14,470 nucleotides of DNA from an uncultured euryarchaeote (GCA_937881505.1 CALGEM010000257.1:1-14470); one strand, 5' to 3'; counted from the first letter of the stretch, positions 1-7,747 are shown. A program made the numbers and translations. Notes: generated from the letters alone by a model not told the origin.

Positions 1-1779
1 GTGGTCGCCTCACCCGGCGTGGTCACCGTCTCACTCATCGATGAGAACGGCGATGAACACACGTTGGCGCCTTCCTTCGAATTCATCGACCAGAACGACC
101 TCGACGGCGATGGCGTGGCCAACGCTGACGACGACTGTCCCAACGATGCAGGAACATCAACCCAAGACCGGGTCGGCTGTCCCGATGACGACGGCGACGG
201 CTACAGCAACGCTGGCGACGCTTTTCCCAACGACGCCAACGAATGGATGGACAGCGACAGCGACGGCGTGGGCGACAACGCCGATGCCTTTCCCAACGAC
301 CCAACAGAAACCGCTGACTCGGACGACGACGGGGTCGGTGACAATGCCGACGCCTTCCCAAACAACGGATTTGAGCAATACGATTCCGATGGCGACGGGG
401 TCGGCGACAACGCTGATGCCTTCCCTAACGACGCTTCGGAAACCCATGACACCGACGGCGACGGCGTGGGGGACAACGCCGATGCCTTCCCCTTGAACGC
501 ATTTGAGCAACTCGATTCTGACGGGGACGGCATGGGGGACAACTCTGACGCTTTCCCGAATGATGCTTCGGAAACCCACGACACCGATGGGGACGGGGTC
601 GGCGATAACTCGGACGCCTTCCCCAACGACGCTTCGGAAACCATGGACAGCGACGGCGACGGCGTTGGCGATAACGCCGATGTCTTCCCCAACGATGCCA
701 ACGAGAGTGGCGACAGCGACGGCGATGGAGTCGGTGACAACGCCGACCAGTGTCTTGACACGGAGCCGGGCGCCGTTGTGGACGCCACTGGATGCCTGGT
801 GGTCACCGATTCGGACGGCGACGGCGTGGCTGACGCGAACGACCAATGCCCCAACGAGAACGCCTCAGTCGCTGACGAGAACGGCGATGGCTGTCTCGAC
901 GATGATGACGGGGACGGAGTGCTCAACGACGACGACGATTGCCCCCTCACCGACCCGGAGGAGACCGTGAATGCTGACGGGTGCAGCGAGGGTCAACTCA
1001 GCGTGCTGGACGGCGACAACGACGGTGTCTCGAACCTCAACGACCTTTGTCCCGAGACCCCTGCAAATGTTAGCGTGGACTCTTCGGGTTGTGCAGAGGA
1101 AGTTTCAGTTCAGGATGATGGCTCATCCTCTTTCTTGGATTCCTTCTTTTCAGGAGAGAGGGACCCCGTCACCACAACGGTTGGCATCGGTGCGATTTTG
1201 ATTGCGCTGTTCGGCCTTCTTCAAACCAATGCGGTGGCGGCTTTGCTTCCAGAGACCTTCCGCTGGGTACAAGTGCTTCGCAACAACTCCAAGTTAACCA
1301 AGGAAGAAGAAAACGAGTTGACCTATCTGCAATCTCTGACCCAAGCTTACCACGCCAATCCACAGGAATTGGCTGACGAACTTGAACAGTTGCGTGGTGA
1401 CCTGACGGCACGCTACACGAACAACGAGATCAAGAAGCAGACCCGAGAGAAACTCATGACCCTGATTGATGACCTGTTGGGCTCAACGCCCGAGCAGTTG
1501 AACCGAATTGCCCACAACGATGCCTACTTCGGGCTCGCCGGCGCCATCGATACCGAGGACCGCACGCAGTTGCTCAACGAAAAATTAGCCATGACCGCTC
1601 CTGATTCTTCGCCGGCAGCTCCTGCGTCTCCACCCCAGCAGACACCAAGCGCGCCCGCCATCACGGAGATTGGCATGGTCAAAGATGACGGCTACGAGTG
1701 GCTGGAATGGCCTCAGGGCAGCGGGGAGTGGTGGTACAGAAGAGCCCATTCACGGACACGATGGGAAAAATGGGCATGA
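1..1779 (+). CDS. Surface-anchored protein with TSP3-like calcium-binding repeats, 5' partial
   Basis: The reading frame is open from the first base, so the true start is probably upstream; 592 residues are visible. Residues 1-30 look like the end of a beta-sandwich domain. Residues 33-375 are Asp-rich thrombospondin type 3-like repeats of the DxDxDGxGDNxDAFPND kind, with Cys-bearing classical units at both ends (CPND..GCPD near 46-61; DQC...GC, DQC...GC, DDC...GC and DLC...GC from about 250 on). Such repeats bind calcium and form rigid stalks outside the cell. A single hydrophobic span lies at about 394-417. It is followed by a charged helical region (about 420-530), a Pro/Ala/Ser-rich linker (about 534-555), and a Trp-rich tail (about 565-592) resembling a WW domain. 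The inferred topology is repeats outside and tail inside. The partner and role are unknown. The gene converges on gcdH with a 27-base gap. Confidence 0.88.
   Translation: MVASPGVVTVSLIDENGDEHTLAPSFEFIDQNDLDGDGVANADDDCPNDAGTSTQDRVGCPDDDGDGYSNAGDAFPNDANEWMDSDSDGVGDNADAFPNDPTETADSDDDGVGDNADAFPNNGFEQYDSDGDGVGDNADAFPNDASETHDTDGDGVGDNADAFPLNAFEQLDSDGDGMGDNSDAFPNDASETHDTDGDGVGDNSDAFPNDASETMDSDGDGVGDNADVFPNDANESGDSDGDGVGDNADQCLDTEPGAVVDATGCLVVTDSDGDGVADANDQCPNENASVADENGDGCLDDDDGDGVLNDDDDCPLTDPEETVNADGCSEGQLSVLDGDNDGVSNLNDLCPETPANVSVDSSGCAEEVSVQDDGSSSFLDSFFSGERDPVTTTVGIGAILIALFGLLQTNAVAALLPETFRWVQVLRNNSKLTKEEENELTYLQSLTQAYHANPQELADELEQLRGDLTARYTNNEIKKQTREKLMTLIDDLLGSTPEQLNRIAHNDAYFGLAGAIDTEDRTQLLNEKLAMTAPDSSPAAPASPPQQTPSAPAITEIGMVKDDGYEWLEWPQGSGEWWYRRAHSRTRWEKWA
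184..711 (+). repeat. Eight tandem 66-bp coding units (22-residue Ca-binding repeats)
   Basis: Eight consecutive 66-base units start at 184, 250, 316, 382, 448, 514, 580 and 646; a ninth, starting at 712, changes into a Cys-containing unit. Each encodes 22 residues around D-x-D-x-D-G-x-G-D-N-x-D-A-F-P. Units 3-4 (316-447) and 5-6 (448-579) share an alternating tail pattern (FEQ then SETH), which suggests a 132-base dimer was duplicated. Synonymous differences between units are numerous, so the copies are not all recent. The repeats are part of the surface-protein gene, not a CRISPR array, because there are no spacers. Confidence 0.9.
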
Positions 1780-1806
1780 CCCACACAGAACATCGGATCT
1801 GTAGAA

Positions 1807-2982
1807 TCAAGCGTTTCGTGTGAAGGCCTGGATGCCCGTGATGTATCGGCCCAAAATCAGATTGTGGATGTCGTGAGTGCCTTCGTAAGTTTTCACCGAC
1901 TCAAGATTGGCCATGTGACGCATGATGGGGTACTCATCAAGAATACCGTTCGCTCCGTGGATATCACGGGCCACCCGAGCGATTTCCAAAGCGATGTCAA
2001 CATTGTTCATCTTGGCCAGCGAGATTTGTTCGGGGAACCACGTGCCGTCGTCCTTCTTCTTGCCCAAGTGGTAGGCCAAGAGTTGCCCCTTGGTGATTTC
2101 ACGCAGCATCCATGCCAGCTTGTTTTGAACCAGTTGGTAGGATGCGATGGGATGGTCGAATTGGATACGAGACAAGGCGTAGGTTTTGGCGCTGTGGAAA
2201 CAGGCCATGGCGGAACCCAAAGCGCCCCATGAGATGCCGTATCGGGCGTTGTTCAAGCAGGAGAACGGTCCGCGAAGACCCTTCACACCGGGCAGCATGC
2301 GGTCCTTGGGAATCTTGCAGTCTTGAAAGACCAATTCGCTCGTTACACTGGCTTTGAGGGAGTGCTTGCCTTTCATCTCTGGAGCAGAGAAGCCCTCGTC
2401 GTCTTTCTCGACGATGAACCCGCGGATAACCCCGTCAAGTTTGGCCCACACCACGGCGATGTCGGCGATGGTGCCGTTGGTGATCCACATTTTCGCTCCG
2501 TTGAGGAGGTAGTGGTCGCCTTTGTCTTCAGCCTTGGTGACCATGTCGCCGGGGTTGGAGCCGTAATCGGGCTCGGTCAAGCCAAAACAACCAATCCATT
2601 CACCGGAGGCCATTTTTGGAAGGTATTTCTCTTTCTGCTCTTCTGAGCCAAAATCCCAGATGGGGTACATGGCAAGCGAACCCTGCACGGAAGCAAAGGA
2701 GCGAAGGCCACTGTCGCCTCGCTCCAATTCTTGGCAAATCAAACCGTAGGCGACGTAGGAGAGACCCGGGCAACCGTAGCCTTTCAAGGGCGCACCGAGC
2801 ACGCCCATCTCGCCCAAAGCGACACGCCACTCATCGAGAAAGACGCCTTCCTCGCAGGCTTGTTCAATCTTGGGAATGACGGCTTCGTCAACCCATTCTC
2901 GAACCATGTCCCTGACCATGATTTCTTCTTCGGTCAGGAGGCTTTCAACATCGTAAAAATCGAGTCCTTCAAACGGCTCCAT
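1807..2982 (-). CDS. gcdH: Glutaryl-CoA dehydrogenase
   Basis: The 391-residue protein belongs to the acyl-CoA dehydrogenase family and aligns along its whole length with mitochondrial glutaryl-CoA dehydrogenase as I remember it. That enzyme oxidises and decarboxylates glutaryl-CoA to crotonyl-CoA with FAD, in lysine, tryptophan and related catabolism, and passes electrons to ETF. Diagnostic features seen are Arg94 in ERGDSGLRS, matching the glutaryl-carboxylate-binding Arg94 of the human enzyme; the FAD/substrate motif CFGLTEPDYGSNP; WITNG; FSCLNNARYGISWG; and the catalytic Glu367 in TYEGTHDIHNLILGR. The ATG start leaves the usual N-terminus before the first helix. No other gene of the pathway is adjacent. 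The ETF pair lies about 4 kb away and is the expected electron acceptor. Another short-chain acyl-CoA dehydrogenase is less likely because of Arg94. Confidence 0.94.
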   Translation of the reverse strand: MEPFEGLDFYDVESLLTEEEIMVRDMVREWVDEAVIPKIEQACEEGVFLDEWRVALGEMGVLGAPLKGYGCPGLSYVAYGLICQELERGDSGLRSFASVQGSLAMYPIWDFGSEEQKEKYLPKMASGEWIGCFGLTEPDYGSNPGDMVTKAEDKGDHYLLNGAKMWITNGTIADIAVVWAKLDGVIRGFIVEKDDEGFSAPEMKGKHSLKASVTSELVFQDCKIPKDRMLPGVKGLRGPFSCLNNARYGISWGALGSAMACFHSAKTYALSRIQFDHPIASYQLVQNKLAWMLREITKGQLLAYHLGKKKDDGTWFPEQISLAKMNNVDIALEIARVARDIHGANGILDEYPIMRHMANLESVKTYEGTHDIHNLILGRYITGIQAFTRNA

Positions 2983-3054
2983 GGGGCACCCTCAGTTGGT
3001 CTGCGCCGCGGGTGCTTCATCAACATGTCCCCTCGCTTGATAGAAAGCAGTGGG

Positions 3055-4230
3055 TCATTTCTTCCCAAAGCGCAGTTCACGGTACTTTCGTTGCATCCAA
3101 GGGCTGTTCATGTAGATGAGGCCGAGAATCACGCCGGGAACGGAAACAGCGACAGCGCCGAGAACAAGCACATCCATGATGTTCATCTCCACTTCTTCCA
3201 CTGCCGGCGTGAATTTGATGATGTTTCCAAAGTCCGTAATGATGAACCCGCTGTGCCGTGTGTTCTCCCAAACGACCGGAAGACCTCGTCCCGCAATCAC
3301 AGGGTCCCATGCCGCTGCGTCTTCGGGAAGAAGGACAGAGAAGGCCTCGCCGGTCAGTGGCGTATAACGAACCAATCCGAGCGGTGCGAGATGAATCAAA
3401 CTCGTTCCGTCATCGCCTCGAGAGACATCGACGAAATCACCGGTTGGAAGGTCCCATGGATCGCCGGACTCCACGGTTGATTGACGAGCATCGAGGGTGT
3501 TGATTCGGATGACTTTGGTCTCAAGTCCGCTGGCAAAACCCACGCATTCATTGAGGACTGAACTTGCGCAATCCACACCGACCCACGTCAAGGCAGCCGT
3601 TTGCGTCAACCATCCCAAGGCGTGGCCCTCATCGATGACGGCCAAACCCTCATCCACCGTCGACATGAAACAGACGTTGTAATTCCGATGACAGGAAAGC
3701 CCGGTGACCCTGCTCTCGCCGGTGTTCTCAAGGAGCTCAAAACCGGTGTGTTCGGCAAATTTCCAGACCTTCCCCTGGGAGGAAGCAACGTAGGCAAAAT
3801 CGCCACCGGGACGCCAAACGACCGATGTCAAATCGTGGCCAAGAACAGAGAAGGTCCCGTTCACGTAGGTGATGCTGTGATCGTAGGTATCGTATCGCAT
3901 GGCCATGCCTTCGTCACCCACCAAAATCGCCGTGTTGCCACGGGGGTGCCATGCGATGTCCTGCACCGTGGAATTTCTGCCGGTCACCAATTCAACATCC
4001 AAGGCCCGATTACCCGCATCATCGGCTGAAAGAAGACGAGCAAAACCGTTCATGCCACCGACGAGAATATCTTGGCCGTCCGGTGAGACCGCACCCACCT
4101 TGATGCCGAGGTCGCTCTCGCCAAGTGCACCTGCATCTTCCAACTCAATCCGACTCACGAGATCGGCCGAAGCCAGCGGCGCCATCAGGACCAAAAGAAG
4201 CCCAACCGCCAGCCAAGTCTGTCTTCGCAT
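3055..4230 (-). CDS. Secreted beta-propeller protein with C-terminal membrane anchor
   Basis: The protein has 391 residues from the ATG at 4230. An upstream in-frame ATG at 4281 is rejected because it would place 17 residues before a good signal peptide and cover the divergent start region. Residues 1-22 (RR, then a Leu-rich core, ending ASA) look like a signal peptide cleaved before Asp23. The body has repeated WD40-like blades: VSPDGQDILVGG, IAWHPRGNTAILVGD, VVWRPGGDFAYVAS and GLSCHRNYNVCFMS. A hydrophobic span lies at about 352-374, followed by a short basic tail (RKYRELRFGKK). The propeller is therefore expected outside the cell, held by one C-terminal span. No catalytic residues are evident, so the role may be scaffolding or ligand binding. 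It shares a 41-base divergent gap with the 194-residue gene and lies 72 bases upstream of gcdH on the same strand. Confidence 0.85.
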   Translation of the reverse strand: MRRQTWLAVGLLLVLMAPLASADLVSRIELEDAGALGESDLGIKVGAVSPDGQDILVGGMNGFARLLSADDAGNRALDVELVTGRNSTVQDIAWHPRGNTAILVGDEGMAMRYDTYDHSITYVNGTFSVLGHDLTSVVWRPGGDFAYVASSQGKVWKFAEHTGFELLENTGESRVTGLSCHRNYNVCFMSTVDEGLAVIDEGHALGWLTQTAALTWVGVDCASSVLNECVGFASGLETKVIRINTLDARQSTVESGDPWDLPTGDFVDVSRGDDGTSLIHLAPLGLVRYTPLTGEAFSVLLPEDAAAWDPVIAGRGLPVVWENTRHSGFIITDFGNIIKFTPAVEEVEMNIMDVLVLGAVAVSVPGVILGLIYMNSPWMQRKYRELRFGKK

Positions 4231-4271
4231 GGAATGGCGACCATCGCTTGTATCAAAACATCTCCCATAGG
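4231..4271. promoter_or_regulatory. Short divergent promoter gap
   Basis: Only 41 bases separate the divergent start codons at 4230 and 4272. The only AT-rich stretch is TTGTATCAAAAC at about 4248-4259, roughly 15-25 bases from both ATGs. A TATA-like element there would fit leaderless or near-leaderless transcripts. It is a poor match to the archaeal consensus, so the element itself is a guess. Confidence 0.3.
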
Positions 4272-4856
4272 ATGGCCACAAACAAGCGGTTCGGACGGTG
4301 GTCTTATGAGACGCTGACCGTTGCGCAACACATGGAGCGATTTGCTGTTAAGCGTGGCCTGATTAAATCAATGGGTGGAAACGCCGGTCTTGCCAAATTA
4401 GCGACCAATTACTTTGAGAACATCAACGTTGACGCTGAAGGCGTCTTCACGGGCTCCTACGGCTTGTTGACCAGCGTTCAGGGCTCCTACGACGAGAGTG
4501 GTAAACTCGCAGTTGACGTTGTCCAACTCAAAGGAGGCGACCTCGCCGAATTCCTTGACAGCGAAGAAGGTCCAACCAAAGCCATGGAATCCCGTAAGCG
4601 CTGGTCTGGCTTCCTCGATGAAGCCACGGGCTACAACGCCAAGCAGCGCGGCGACAAAGCCAAGGAGGAGGCAAAGAAATTCTCCAAGGCCAAGTCAGCC
4701 ATCAAGATGGCGCACAAGTCCATGGAACTCATGAAAAATCTCGACCAAGATACAATCGACCAAGCAAATGAGTTGATTGCAAAACTTGAGGCCATGATCG
4801 AGGCAGGCACTCCACCTTCTGAGACGCAAGTGAAGAAACTTGACAAGTTGTTTTGA
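4272..4856 (+). CDS. Uncharacterised 194-residue protein upstream of TyrRS
   Basis: I do not recognise a family. The ATG at 4272 is preferred to one at 4125, which would run 106 bases into the divergent propeller gene. Residues 1-50 look alpha-helical. Residues 51-95 look beta-rich (GVFTGSYGLL, GSYDESGKLAVDVVQLKGG). Residues 100-194 are charged helix, rich in Lys and Ala (KAKEEAKKFSKAKSAIKMAHKS), with a second helix after a TPPSETQ turn. There is no signal peptide, membrane span or cysteine cluster, so it is probably cytoplasmic. The stop lies 9 bases before tyrS and carries that gene's SD-like sequence, so the two are probably co-transcribed. The basic helical C-terminal half could contact nucleic acid or another protein, but this is inference. 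Confidence 0.82.
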   Translation: MATNKRFGRWSYETLTVAQHMERFAVKRGLIKSMGGNAGLAKLATNYFENINVDAEGVFTGSYGLLTSVQGSYDESGKLAVDVVQLKGGDLAEFLDSEEGPTKAMESRKRWSGFLDEATGYNAKQRGDKAKEEAKKFSKAKSAIKMAHKSMELMKNLDQDTIDQANELIAKLEAMIEAGTPPSETQVKKLDKLF

Positions 4857-4860
4857 GGGG
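4855..4860 (+). promoter_or_regulatory. SD-like GAGGGG before tyrS
   Basis: GAGGGG overlaps the TGA stop of the preceding gene and lies 5 bases before the tyrS ATG. The position suits a ribosome binding site and translational coupling of the pair. Confidence 0.45.
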
Positions 4861-4865
4861 ATTGG

Positions 4866-6011
4866 ATGGCCACCAAGCAAGACATTCCTGCCTTGCTGGA
4901 ATCCAAAGACGGGTATGCCTCGCTGGATGAATCGGCCTTGGAACGGCTCCATTTGATGGTGGGTGACGTCGAGGAAGTTGTGGGTGTCGAACACCTCATT
5001 GACGCCCTCCAAAACGGCACTTCCCACAGCGGTGATGATGTTCTCCGATGCTATGTCGGCTTTGAGCCGAGTGGGAAAGCCCACATCGGATGGAAGGTGC
5101 TGGCCCTCCAGTTGCGTCGAATGCTCGACGCCAATGCCAACGTGATGGTCTTCTTGGCGGACTGGCACGCTTGGGTCAACGACAAGTTCAACGGTGATAT
5201 GGAAGCCATCCAAACGACCGGTGTCTACATGCAAGAAACCTTCCGAGCCCTTCTCAATCACCCACCAGAAGGTACCGGGCCTGGCCAACTGCAATTCAAG
5301 TGGGCATCGGAGTTGATGGAATCCAGCGATTACTGGGCCAGAGTTCTGCGCTGTTCCAAGGGCGCAACCTTGGCCATGGTCAGGAAGACATTCACCATCA
5401 TGGGCCGGGACGAGGCCTCTTCGGACCACGACCTCTCCAAGTTTTACTACCCGGCCATGCAAGCCGCCGACATCTTCGAGATGGACATTGACATCGCCAT
5501 CGGGGGAATGGACCAGCGTAAAGCGCACATGTTTATGCGAGATGTGGCCTCAAAATACGGTTGGCAAAAGGCGACGTGCCTCCACACCTCCATCATCTCG
5601 TCGCTCAAAGCCTCCGGAGCTAGAATGGAGTCCTTTGACCACAAAATGTCAAAATCCGACCCTGGTGGCGCTCTTCTGCTCCATGACACACCCGAACAGC
5701 TTCGCAAGAAGATGAAAAGCGCATACATTTCACCTGACGACCCGAACTCACCCGTCTACGAACTTGCTGAACATATTGTGTTTCCAGAAAACGGCGTCAT
5801 CAACGTCACGCCCAACCCAAAGTTTGGTGAGCCAAGTACGTGGACAAGTTTGGATGATTTCAGAAACGCCATCATGGACGGCACACTCCACCCCTTTGAT
5901 GCGAAAATGGGCGTTGCTGACGGTTTGGCCAAAGGTCTTGAAGGCCTGGCTGCACACTTTGAGGCTCACCCAGAAACGCTTGACAAGGTCACGGCGCTCA
6001 TGCAAGGTTGA
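4866..6011 (+). CDS. tyrS: Tyrosyl-tRNA synthetase, archaeal/eukaryotic type
   Basis: The 381-residue class I aminoacyl-tRNA synthetase charges tRNA-Tyr in the cytoplasm. The Rossmann core shows the HIGH-box variant HIGW (73-76) within YVGFEPSGKAHIGW, and KMSKS (260-264) near its end. Residues equivalent to the tyrosine-recognition set of the Methanocaldococcus enzyme are present: Tyr63, Tyr195, Gln199 and Asp202 in YPAMQAAD. IGGMDQRKAHM follows, as in TyrRS. These favour TyrRS over the related TrpRS. The protein ends after a helical anticodon-binding region without an S4 domain, as is usual for archaeal enzymes. An N-terminal part of about 60 residues precedes the core strand, somewhat longer than in the smallest archaeal forms. 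It is expressed with the upstream 194-residue gene and converges on the MCM-like gene with a gap of only two bases. Confidence 0.95.
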   Translation: MATKQDIPALLESKDGYASLDESALERLHLMVGDVEEVVGVEHLIDALQNGTSHSGDDVLRCYVGFEPSGKAHIGWKVLALQLRRMLDANANVMVFLADWHAWVNDKFNGDMEAIQTTGVYMQETFRALLNHPPEGTGPGQLQFKWASELMESSDYWARVLRCSKGATLAMVRKTFTIMGRDEASSDHDLSKFYYPAMQAADIFEMDIDIAIGGMDQRKAHMFMRDVASKYGWQKATCLHTSIISSLKASGARMESFDHKMSKSDPGGALLLHDTPEQLRKKMKSAYISPDDPNSPVYELAEHIVFPENGVINVTPNPKFGEPSTWTSLDDFRNAIMDGTLHPFDAKMGVADGLAKGLEGLAAHFEAHPETLDKVTALMQG

Positions 6012-6013
6012 GT

Positions 6014-6865
6014 TTATTCCTCAATGTGCAGTTCCTCTACACTGAGAATGTCAATGGAAAGAAGACGACGGGTGTCCTTGGAGAAGGTTCGATCAGGCAC
6101 CGGTTGAACCCTCACGATGCCGTTGATTCGCATGTACGTCGATGGGCGGAGTTGGTCAACGAGGTCGTCGGTGAGCGTTCCGAGAATTTGGTTCCGGGTC
6201 GAGCAGTTGATGAGGTGATGTTCGCCGTTGTAGGTGATTTGGCTCATGCTGATGTCTTGAACATCCTCGTATTTGCATTCCTCAACGACCATCAAGAACT
6301 CGCTGTCTGGGCGAATGAACCTCTTCGGAATGTCAGTTTTCTGGTAGTTTTCCATCAGTTGCTGGAGGCAGGTGCGACACAGCGACGGACTTTCACGTTC
6401 CCTCGCCCGGCGTTGAGCCACCTCAACGCGCGTCTCGCAGTCCATGCACTCGTAGACGGCCGTCTTGAGCCAACCATAAGGATGAGAGACCTCGTTGATT
6501 TTGACGTCGAGGCAAACCAAATCGTTCCGGTCACGCATCCTCAACTCATCAACGCGGTTGAGGTAGTTCTCGGAAAGGCCAATCACCCGAAGGACAGGGC
6601 GAGTTGGAATGTTGTGGTTGTCAAATTGTTCCCGCATGATCCTCGAGCCCAATTCCAATGCCCGGGTTGGATTCTCATGGAAGAAGCGACGGAGCGTGTC
6701 TTTCTGATCCATGAGTGCATGTTCGACATGAAAACCGTGAACGCTCTCTTCCATACCTTCCAATCGAGCAATGTCTTTTTCGTAATTTTCAACGATCAAC
6801 TCACGCCATTCGCGAAGGACAATTTGCTCGTCTGGGTCAACATCAACTTTCCTCGGTGGCGACAT
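6014..6865 (-). CDS. Stand-alone MCM N-terminal-domain-like protein (no ATPase domain)
   Basis: The 283-residue protein resembles only the N-terminal half of archaeal MCM replicative helicases. Residues about 15-85 form an acidic helical region (VREL/LRRFFHENPTRALEL style) like MCM subdomain A. Residues 113-135 (NDLVCLDVKINEVSHPYGW) match the start of the OB fold. A zinc-binding insert has Cys140, Cys143, Cys163 and Cys166 (CMDC...CRTC). The OB fold resumes with EFLMVVEECKYEDVQ and LTDDLVDQLRPSTYMRINGIVRV. The protein stops at about 283, where a full MCM (usually near 650-700 residues) would continue into the AAA+ domain. There is no Walker A, Walker B or arginine finger here, and the bases beyond the stop belong to tyrS on the other strand. 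By homology it may bind single-stranded DNA or assemble with MCM; this is inference. It could also be a degenerate paralogue, but the intact cysteines argue against decay. Confidence 0.8.
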   Translation of the reverse strand: MSPPRKVDVDPDEQIVLREWRELIVENYEKDIARLEGMEESVHGFHVEHALMDQKDTLRRFFHENPTRALELGSRIMREQFDNHNIPTRPVLRVIGLSENYLNRVDELRMRDRNDLVCLDVKINEVSHPYGWLKTAVYECMDCETRVEVAQRRARERESPSLCRTCLQQLMENYQKTDIPKRFIRPDSEFLMVVEECKYEDVQDISMSQITYNGEHHLINCSTRNQILGTLTDDLVDQLRPSTYMRINGIVRVQPVPDRTFSKDTRRLLSIDILSVEELHIEE

Positions 6866-6892
6866 GGAATTTTCCCCCAGATACGACGGTTC

Positions 6893-6902
6893 ATAATACT
6901 AA
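6893..6902 (-). promoter_or_regulatory. Candidate TATA element for the MCM-like gene
   Basis: Read on the minus strand this is TTAGTATTAT, ending about 27 bases before the ATG at 6865. That is the spacing expected for an archaeal TATA box with a leaderless or very short leader. The match to consensus is only moderate. The rest of the 144-base divergent region up to etfB shows no comparably good box for etfB. Confidence 0.42.
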
Positions 6903-7009
6903 CCAGTCCGCAAAAATTCTTCCTCCTGTGGAATGCGCCCATGTGGCACCGTGGCAAGGTTCATGAATGGACTTCGGGTGCGTTTCATCAAGTATTCAGG
7001 TTGATTCAC

Positions 7010-7747
7010 ATGCCCAACATCATCGTCCTCGTTAAACAAGTTCCAGACACCAACGCCAAGATTGTGGTCAGTGGCGACCGGGTTGACCTCTCGTCGGTCA
7101 AGATGGTCATGAGCCCATACGACGAGTTCGCTGTTGAAACGGCGCTCCAACACCGAGAAGCCTCAGGCGGTGAAGTCACTGCGTTGACCGTTGGCGGACC
7201 AGGTGCAGAGAAGATTCTCAAGGACGCCAAAGCCATTGGTGTCGACAACATTGTCCGTATTGACGCCGATGGCGAAATGGATTCCAATGCCTTGCAAACC
7301 CTCATTTCACAGGCCGTCAATGACCTCGGTGGCGAAGTTGTCTACTGCGGGAAGTCCGCAGCCGACACCGGCGCAGGCTCAACGGGCCCGGGTGTTGCCG
7401 AGCGCATGGGTTGGGCATCGGTGTCCAACATCGTTGGTGCCACGTTTGATGGTGGTCTTTCGGTGACCACACCAAGCGGTGGAGGCAACGCAAAGGTTAG
7501 CGTTCCACTTCCTGCGGTCGTCTCTTGCGACAAAGGGGGTTTCAAAGTTCGAAAACCCAATGTGAAAGGCATCATGCAAGCCAAGAAAGCAAGTGTTGAT
7601 GTCCGTTCTATAGAGGCTCCAACCTCCTCAGTTTCCGTTGTATCCCACGCACTTCCTCCAGCAAAACCTGCTGGAAAGAGCTACGAGGGTGGCGCAGCCG
7701 CTGCGGAAGTGGCCAAATTGCTTCGAGATGAAGCCAACGTACTTTGA
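7010..7747 (+). CDS. etfB: Electron transfer flavoprotein, beta subunit
   Basis: The 245-residue small subunit of ETF accepts electrons from acyl-CoA dehydrogenases, including the glutaryl-CoA dehydrogenase in this window, and hands them to a membrane quinone oxidoreductase. The start at 7010 gives the family N-terminus (MPNIIVLVKQVPDT). The frame is open much further upstream, but that part is only antisense to the MCM-like gene. Seen are the beta-subunit core MSPYDEFAVETAL, the nucleotide-binding region (VYCGKSAADTGAGSTGPGVAERMGW), and the KGGFKVRKPNVKGIMQAKK segment typical of the family. The C-terminal arm (about 205-245) would wrap the alpha subunit. The gene is followed after nine bases by etfA, so the two form an operon. 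Confidence 0.93.
   Translation: MPNIIVLVKQVPDTNAKIVVSGDRVDLSSVKMVMSPYDEFAVETALQHREASGGEVTALTVGGPGAEKILKDAKAIGVDNIVRIDADGEMDSNALQTLISQAVNDLGGEVVYCGKSAADTGAGSTGPGVAERMGWASVSNIVGATFDGGLSVTTPSGGGNAKVSVPLPAVVSCDKGGFKVRKPNVKGIMQAKKASVDVRSIEAPTSSVSVVSHALPPAKPAGKSYEGGAAAAEVAKLLRDEANVL

Noticed and set aside
184..735. Possible CRISPR array
   Set aside because: The repeats are contiguous, degenerate and coding, with no unique spacers.
83..970. Long open frames on both strands across the repeat region
   Set aside because: They arise because the 66-base unit is a multiple of three and lacks stops in other frames. Their translations are low-complexity Thr/Pro- or Arg/Ser-rich, unlike real proteins.
1780..1806. 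Terminator between the surface protein gene and gcdH
   Set aside because: The 27-base gap has no stable hairpin or T-run on either strand.
6963..7004. 13-codon upstream frame before etfB
   Set aside because: It has no ribosome site or recognisable leader-peptide feature, and a frame this short is expected by chance.
6008..7009. 334-codon upstream extension of etfB
   Set aside because: It is antisense to the MCM-like gene, which has conserved motifs. ETF beta starts at the MPNIIVLVKQVPDT segment.
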